DNA from: Paenibacillus polymyxa
GTDB lineage: Bacteria; Bacillota; Bacilli; Paenibacillales; Paenibacillaceae
Reading direction: 5' to 3'
DNA: 64,000 nt
Assembly: GCF_018614975.1 (NCBI RefSeq)
Contig: NZ_JAGGNR010000009.1
Location: 1-64,000 of the forward strand
Program-made: the position numbers and the translations under genes
In this document: one piece after another, positions 60,221-64,000 of the stretch
Position numbering within the stretch: position 1 is the stretch's first letter
How the letters are laid out: each line of letters begins with the position of its first letter
The notes under the pieces: generated by a model
Databases searched by the model: none
The model's input: the letters and a program-made list of their open reading frames with translations, nothing else
Told to the model about the DNA's origin: nothing

Positions 60221-61507
60221 ATGGGCATGAACCCGTCCAGTGAGCCCGAGATTATCGGATACCCAGATGGACAAGCTGCATTGCATAATACTAAAGCTCC
60301 GCCAACACTTTGGCACAATGTTACCTTTCGAAGGATTTTGTACGGCTATGGCATCTCGGTCTTCGGGGATTGCTTCAATGGGATTGCGATCAGCTTGTGG
60401 GTGTTACAGACCACAGGCAGTGCGAAGAGCATGGCAGCCGTACAGGTCTGCAATATGGCCGTCAGTTTTCTGTTTGGATCGGTTGCGGGTACGGTTGCAG
60501 ACCGATTGGATCGCAGGAAGCTGATGCTGGCCTCGGATGTATTCCGCGGTGTGATGGCTGTGCTGATTGCAATTAGCCTGTTCGGTTGGCATGCTCCGTT
60601 TCCGGTGGTGCTGCTGTTGCTCTCATTCTCCATGTTTTCAAGTCTGTTTCAGGCACCTGCATTCCACGCCTCTGTAGCAAGTATGGTGGGCAGGGAGCAT
60701 ATTCAACAAGCAACCGGAACCATTCATATGGTGGATAATCTTGCCCGAATCAGTGGACTAGCTGCAGCTGGGATTGCTGTTGCTGCATTTGGCGGATTCG
60801 TCGCCATATTAATTACAGGGGCAACCTTTCTGTTGTCCGCAGTGTGTGTGCTGATGGCGGGCCGCTTTCCAGAGGTACAGCGCTCCGTTAATCAGCAGAC
60901 CACGTTTGCTCAGGAGTGGCGCAGTTCGTTTGGCTACATCTATCGCAATCATCTGATTCGATCGATTGTATTGCTTAATCCCGTACTGATTTTGTTTTTC
61001 ATGTCGGCCATGATGCTGGTTCAAGTGATGGCGGTTAAGGTATGGGAGGCGAATCCGGTACAGTTTGGATTAATTGAAACCTGTATTCCACTTGGATATA
61101 TGATTGGCTCTGCACTGCTGATTGCTTCGGGGAAACGATTGAAGCGAAGAGGGAGATGGGTATTTATCGGTCTGATTGTGTTGGGGCCACTCTATATTTT
61201 TTTGGCGAATGTATCCTCGCCAATCATGGCGTTGCCGTTCATCGTGGGCGGAGGTGCGATGTTCGCGTGCTGTACGATGCTCACCCAGATTATGCTGAGG
61301 ACAGCTGTTCCAGACGAGTTGCAAGGAAGAGTCTATGGCGTAGTTGGAACAATCACCAGTACAGCGCCTATTCTGGGATTGACTGTTGTCTCCGTATTGG
61401 CAGATCAGTGGGGGGCAGCTTCTGTGTTGCAAGGCGTGGGCATATTGCTGCTGGCCACAGGTATTCTGGCAGCCACAACATTGAAGTCGATCCGAACCTA
61501 TCATTAG
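60221..61507 (+). CDS. major facilitator superfamily transporter (EntS/macrolide-efflux type)
   Basis: 428 residues, twelve helices. Domain repeat signs: GTVADRLDRRKLMLASDVFR between helices 2 and 3 (the MFS motif A), and GRVYGVVGTITSTAP near 375. It resembles the EntS/MefA-like exporters rather than sugar porters. Following the mdx genes by about 150 bp, it could be an exporter of a sugar or peptide product, or unrelated. GGAGG lies 10 nt from the ATG. Confidence 0.8.
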   Translation: MGMNPSSEPEIIGYPDGQAALHNTKAPPTLWHNVTFRRILYGYGISVFGDCFNGIAISLWVLQTTGSAKSMAAVQVCNMAVSFLFGSVAGTVADRLDRRKLMLASDVFRGVMAVLIAISLFGWHAPFPVVLLLLSFSMFSSLFQAPAFHASVASMVGREHIQQATGTIHMVDNLARISGLAAAGIAVAAFGGFVAILITGATFLLSAVCVLMAGRFPEVQRSVNQQTTFAQEWRSSFGYIYRNHLIRSIVLLNPVLILFFMSAMMLVQVMAVKVWEANPVQFGLIETCIPLGYMIGSALLIASGKRLKRRGRWVFIGLIVLGPLYIFLANVSSPIMALPFIVGGGAMFACCTMLTQIMLRTAVPDELQGRVYGVVGTITSTAPILGLTVVSVLADQWGAASVLQGVGILLLATGILAATTLKSIRTYH

Positions 61508-61544
61508 AAATGTGAGAAATTTATATAGTATAATCCAATAGCAA

Positions 61545-61582
61545 AACCCGGAGCACACGCTGCGTTAGCGTAACTCCGGGTT
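61545..61582. terminator. bidirectional terminator between the MFS and CGTase genes
   Basis: AACCCGGAG/CTCCGGGTT with inner ACGCT/AGCGT. Confidence 0.85.
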
Positions 61583-61601
61583 AGCTTGTGGACAGAAAAT
61601 T

Positions 61602-63758
61602 CTATTGCCAGTTTACATTTACAGTCGCAGTACCGCTGGTTGGTGTGGTGAATGTGTGGTTGGAACCACCTTCCCACGTAATGGTTGCCCCATTTTTCTT
61701 GAAAAATTTGAACTCCAGTTGTTTTCCAGCGGGCACGCTCACATCATAGTACCAAGTTGGGTAGGCATGGATAACTTGATTGAATGCAGGTCCAATAGCT
61801 GTTGTGCCCGTACTCCAGTTGCCGAGTTCTGCCACGTTACCTGTCAGATAGATGTTCTGACCCAGTGTGGTGGAAGCATTGTTAATGACGAATCGTACAG
61901 TGACCTGATCACCCGTAAGGATGGTGAAGTTGTTATACGCATTACTGTTGACGCCATTCGCAGCTACTTTCACAGCATAATTGCCTGCGGCAACAGCTGG
62001 GATCGTCACTTTGATCTGTGTATCTTCCCACGATGTGATCGCTGAACCGGTTACGGCTAATGTACCGAAGTATACCGTGCCTTTGGTGGAACCGAATCCA
62101 CGTCCACTAATGGTAACGACATTACCCGGTTTGCCCATCACCGGACCTACATGTCCGATGGTCGGTGTTGTTTCACTCGTTGTATATTGCCATACCGCTG
62201 TTGCTCCGGCAGCCAGCGTGAATGAAGAGACGGTACCATTGGTGGAAGTGATGTTATTACCGTTCAGTGCGCCGCCCAGTACATCGGTGTAGTTGCCTGT
62301 TGGCAGTGAAGTGCTTAGATTTGTGATGCTTGCTGGTGTGGAGAGATTACGGTTCACAGCGACCACGGCTACGCTTTTACCAAATTTGCGTTCATAGACA
62401 TACACATCATTATTGATCCAGCGTTGCTGAGTGGAGCCATAGGCGATTGCCGGATTGGATTTGCGCAAAGGGGCCAGCTTGCTGATGACATTGAAGGCCG
62501 TTGTTGTTTTGGAGAAAGAAGGCATTTTGGCCCGATTATCAGGGTCTCCGTTACCTGTCAGATACTGCTCGGTACCATAATAGATGGCAGGTACGCCGCG
62601 TGAAGTCAGCGTGAAAGCCAGCGCTTGTTCCAGACGACGGTTGTTGACGGCACTTGTTTTGAACCGGTCCATATCATGGTTGTCGATGAACGTAACTTGA
62701 TCATTCACCTGATTGTAATCCGCCGCTGTGCCTGTAATCATCGAATCCAGAGCATACATGTTGGATGTGTTATCCCGGAAGACGTCACGCACGGCAGAGT
62801 TAAAGCGAAAATCGAGCAGGCTCATCCCGGATTCGTTGGCAAATTCCGTGTTATCCGCATCCGATGCAGCAGATCCCAGGAACCATTCACCGAAGGTGAA
62901 TACGGGTTTATGTGCATAGATGGAGGACATCCAGCTCTTTTGCCAGCCGAGAGGCATATGTTTCACCGCATCAACGCGAATACCATCCACGCCCATATCA
63001 AGCCATAGCTTGATCGCGTCTTTGAAATATTGATCAATGGTACTGTTATTGTGATTCAGGTCAGCCAGGTCATAGAGGTTTTTGTAGATACCATTCTCCA
63101 GAGAGGAAAAATCGGAGCCGCCGTTGTGATGGAAGTAACCATTCGTATCATTCGTATATCCGCCAACAAGATTACCATTATCGTATAACTTGCCATTCTC
63201 AGCAAAGGACGTATCGGTTTCCATGGCAGGAGACGTATGGTTCGGTGCAAAGTCAATTACGATCTTGATGCCTTTGGCATGAGCGGTTGTAATCAGATTT
63301 TGAAAGTCAGCCATCGTTCCGAAATACGGATTGGTCTTCTTGAAATCACGTGCCCAGTAGCCATGATAAGCTGTGTTGATTACGCCGCCATAGTTGATCG
63401 TGGCGAAGATATTCTCAACCGGCTGGGAGATCCACAATGCTGTAACGCCCAGATCGCTGAAATAGTTATCGTTGATTTTGTTGATCAGACCCTGCCAGTC
63501 ACCTCCGCAATACAACTTCAGGTTGCTACATGTAGCATCGTAGGCAGCTCCGGTGGGATTGTTGGAAGGATTGCCGTCCAGGAAGCGGTCCGTAAAGATC
63601 TGATAGATGACGTCTGTACTAAAGTTCTGCTTGTTGGTAACCGCGGTATCTGCATCGGCATAGATCGCGGAAGCAGGCAGATAGGGAAGTGCGCCCCCTG
63701 CCAGTAAACTGAGTGTCAGTGTGGTGCTGAGGAGTACGCGTTTGGCCATTTGAAACAT
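61602..63758 (-). CDS. cgt: cyclomaltodextrin glucanotransferase (CGTase), GH13
   Basis: Secreted enzyme converting starch into cyclodextrins. 718 residues, with a signal peptide ending near ASAIYA. Five domains: A/B catalytic, C, D ([26 protein letters not shown]), E (CBM20 starch binding: [20 protein letters not shown]). Catalytic D263 ([10 protein letters not shown]), E291 (FTFGEWFLG), D362 ([10 protein letters not shown]) have the same 28 and 71 spacing as D229/E257/D328 of the B. circulans enzyme. The aromatic in LVGGYTND matches the central Tyr195 that favours cyclisation. Start at 63758 (SD GAAGGGTGG) begins the signal peptide; an ATG at 63749 is also possible. Confidence 0.94.
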   Translation of the reverse strand: MFQMAKRVLLSTTLTLSLLAGGALPYLPASAIYADADTAVTNKQNFSTDVIYQIFTDRFLDGNPSNNPTGAAYDATCSNLKLYCGGDWQGLINKINDNYFSDLGVTALWISQPVENIFATINYGGVINTAYHGYWARDFKKTNPYFGTMADFQNLITTAHAKGIKIVIDFAPNHTSPAMETDTSFAENGKLYDNGNLVGGYTNDTNGYFHHNGGSDFSSLENGIYKNLYDLADLNHNNSTIDQYFKDAIKLWLDMGVDGIRVDAVKHMPLGWQKSWMSSIYAHKPVFTFGEWFLGSAASDADNTEFANESGMSLLDFRFNSAVRDVFRDNTSNMYALDSMITGTAADYNQVNDQVTFIDNHDMDRFKTSAVNNRRLEQALAFTLTSRGVPAIYYGTEQYLTGNGDPDNRAKMPSFSKTTTAFNVISKLAPLRKSNPAIAYGSTQQRWINNDVYVYERKFGKSVAVVAVNRNLSTPASITNLSTSLPTGNYTDVLGGALNGNNITSTNGTVSSFTLAAGATAVWQYTTSETTPTIGHVGPVMGKPGNVVTISGRGFGSTKGTVYFGTLAVTGSAITSWEDTQIKVTIPAVAAGNYAVKVAANGVNSNAYNNFTILTGDQVTVRFVINNASTTLGQNIYLTGNVAELGNWSTGTTAIGPAFNQVIHAYPTWYYDVSVPAGKQLEFKFFKKNGATITWEGGSNHTFTTPTSGTATVNVNWQ

Positions 63759-63818
63759 AGTAATCCACCCTTCTCGTGAATGTAGTAGTTTAGATAAACA
63801 ACCAACCTGGCTCTTGAA

Positions 63819-63832
63819 TAATAGCGCTTTCA
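63819..63832. promoter_or_regulatory. cre-like (CcpA) site upstream of cgt
   Basis: Reverse strand TGAAAGCGCTATTA fits the cre consensus except for one base near the end. A possible promoter, TTCAAG-N16-TATCTA, overlaps and follows it. No CAAACGTTTG operator is seen here. Confidence 0.6.
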
Positions 63833-63886
63833 GTACAACGTAATGATACGCAGTGGATTGAAGACTTCCCTCCTTTTGACACGCCA

Positions 63887-63924
63887 ACAACCCCGGCATC
63901 TCCTTCGGGAGTTACCGGGGTTGT
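63887..63924. terminator. GC-rich hairpin upstream of cgt
   Basis: ACAACCCCGG pairs with CCGGGGTTGT, inner CTCC/GGAG, loop TTC. No T run on either side in view; it may end a gene to the right of the window. 63925-64000 shows no gene. Confidence 0.6.
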
Positions 63925-64000
63925 CCTAAACCGCTCAGGTTTAAAAGCATGGCCCTCGAGTTATGATCACAACGTTATCGTAAGAAATATTGGATCTTAT

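Noticed and set aside
61602..63758. Maltogenic alpha-amylase instead of CGTase
   Set aside because: Lacks the insert typical of maltogenic amylase in the B domain; active-site spacing and LVGGYTND fit CGTase.
1..64000. CRISPR arrays, tRNA or rRNA genes, prophage, replication origin
   Set aside because: Looked for on both strands by eye; no spaced direct repeats, cloverleaf or conserved rRNA blocks, phage genes or DnaA-box clusters seen.

Overview
The window looks like a chromosomal segment of a Paenibacillus (Firmicutes, Bacillales), probably one of the polysaccharide-degrading soil species. The reasons are moderate G+C, strong AGGAGG-type ribosome binding sites with frequent TTG and GTG starts, Bacillus-style nasA/nasBC and mdx gene sets, a cyclodextrin glucanotransferase of the P. 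macerans type, CcpA-like cre sites, and a density of GNAT, LysR, TetR and AraC genes. No rRNA, tRNA, CRISPR array or prophage was seen. The only mobile DNA is an IS200/IS605 transposase fragment cut by the left edge.

Layout. 1-320: truncated IS200-type tnpA and its outer hairpin. 397-2637: MmyB-type XRE regulator divergent from a solitary fabF. 2758-8679: nitrate assimilation, nasA divergent from nasBC. 9019-14433: a small possibly beta-grasp protein followed by a 1656-residue DUF4132 protein. 14991-19418: secreted GH3 beta-glucosidase and membrane-anchored GH30 enzyme. 19561-26946: GNAT, a formate/nitrite channel, an orphan bacteriocin-immunity-like gene, quinone oxidoreductase-like protein, LysR plus threonine aldolase-like enzyme, a second LysR, aldo/keto reductase. 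27052-31301: PocR-AraC regulator with gldA and dhaKL (glycerol oxidation, then dihydroxyacetone phosphorylation). 31511-44933: mixed housekeeping and accessory genes (alpha/beta hydrolases, AlaX editing protein, GNATs, APC permease, TetR, chemoreceptor) and a decayed alcohol dehydrogenase. 45062-48330: AraC regulator divergent from a GH127 beta-L-arabinofuranosidase. 49367-52965: three-gene TelA/VWA/membrane-protein operon. 53120-54898: TetR divergent from an SDR. 55074-63758: maltodextrin region with LacI/MalR, binding protein, two permeases, an MFS protein and a convergent CGTase.

The most striking signal is the nasA-nasBC intergenic region (about 4050-4376). Each of the two divergent transcripts has a TGTNA-N7-TNACA (GlnR/TnrA) box overlapping its -35 element. 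Each leader also carries two tandem hairpins with hexaloops having A at position 1 and G at position 4, exactly 4 nt apart, with the second overlapping an intrinsic terminator. This is the layout of ANTAR-protein antitermination targets, so both sides appear to be under nitrogen-source control and RNA-level control at once.

Other points of interest are the DUF4132 pair, the TelA/VWA operon, a candidate structured RNA ending in a terminator upstream of alaX, a dispersed palindromic repeat whose two copies keep the same fold with different sequence, mirrored promoter/operator copies flanking one of them, a hexanucleotide tandem repeat, and a malR regulon with three CAAACGTTTG operators and two cre-like sites. 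All functions are inferred from sequence reading alone; no database search was possible.
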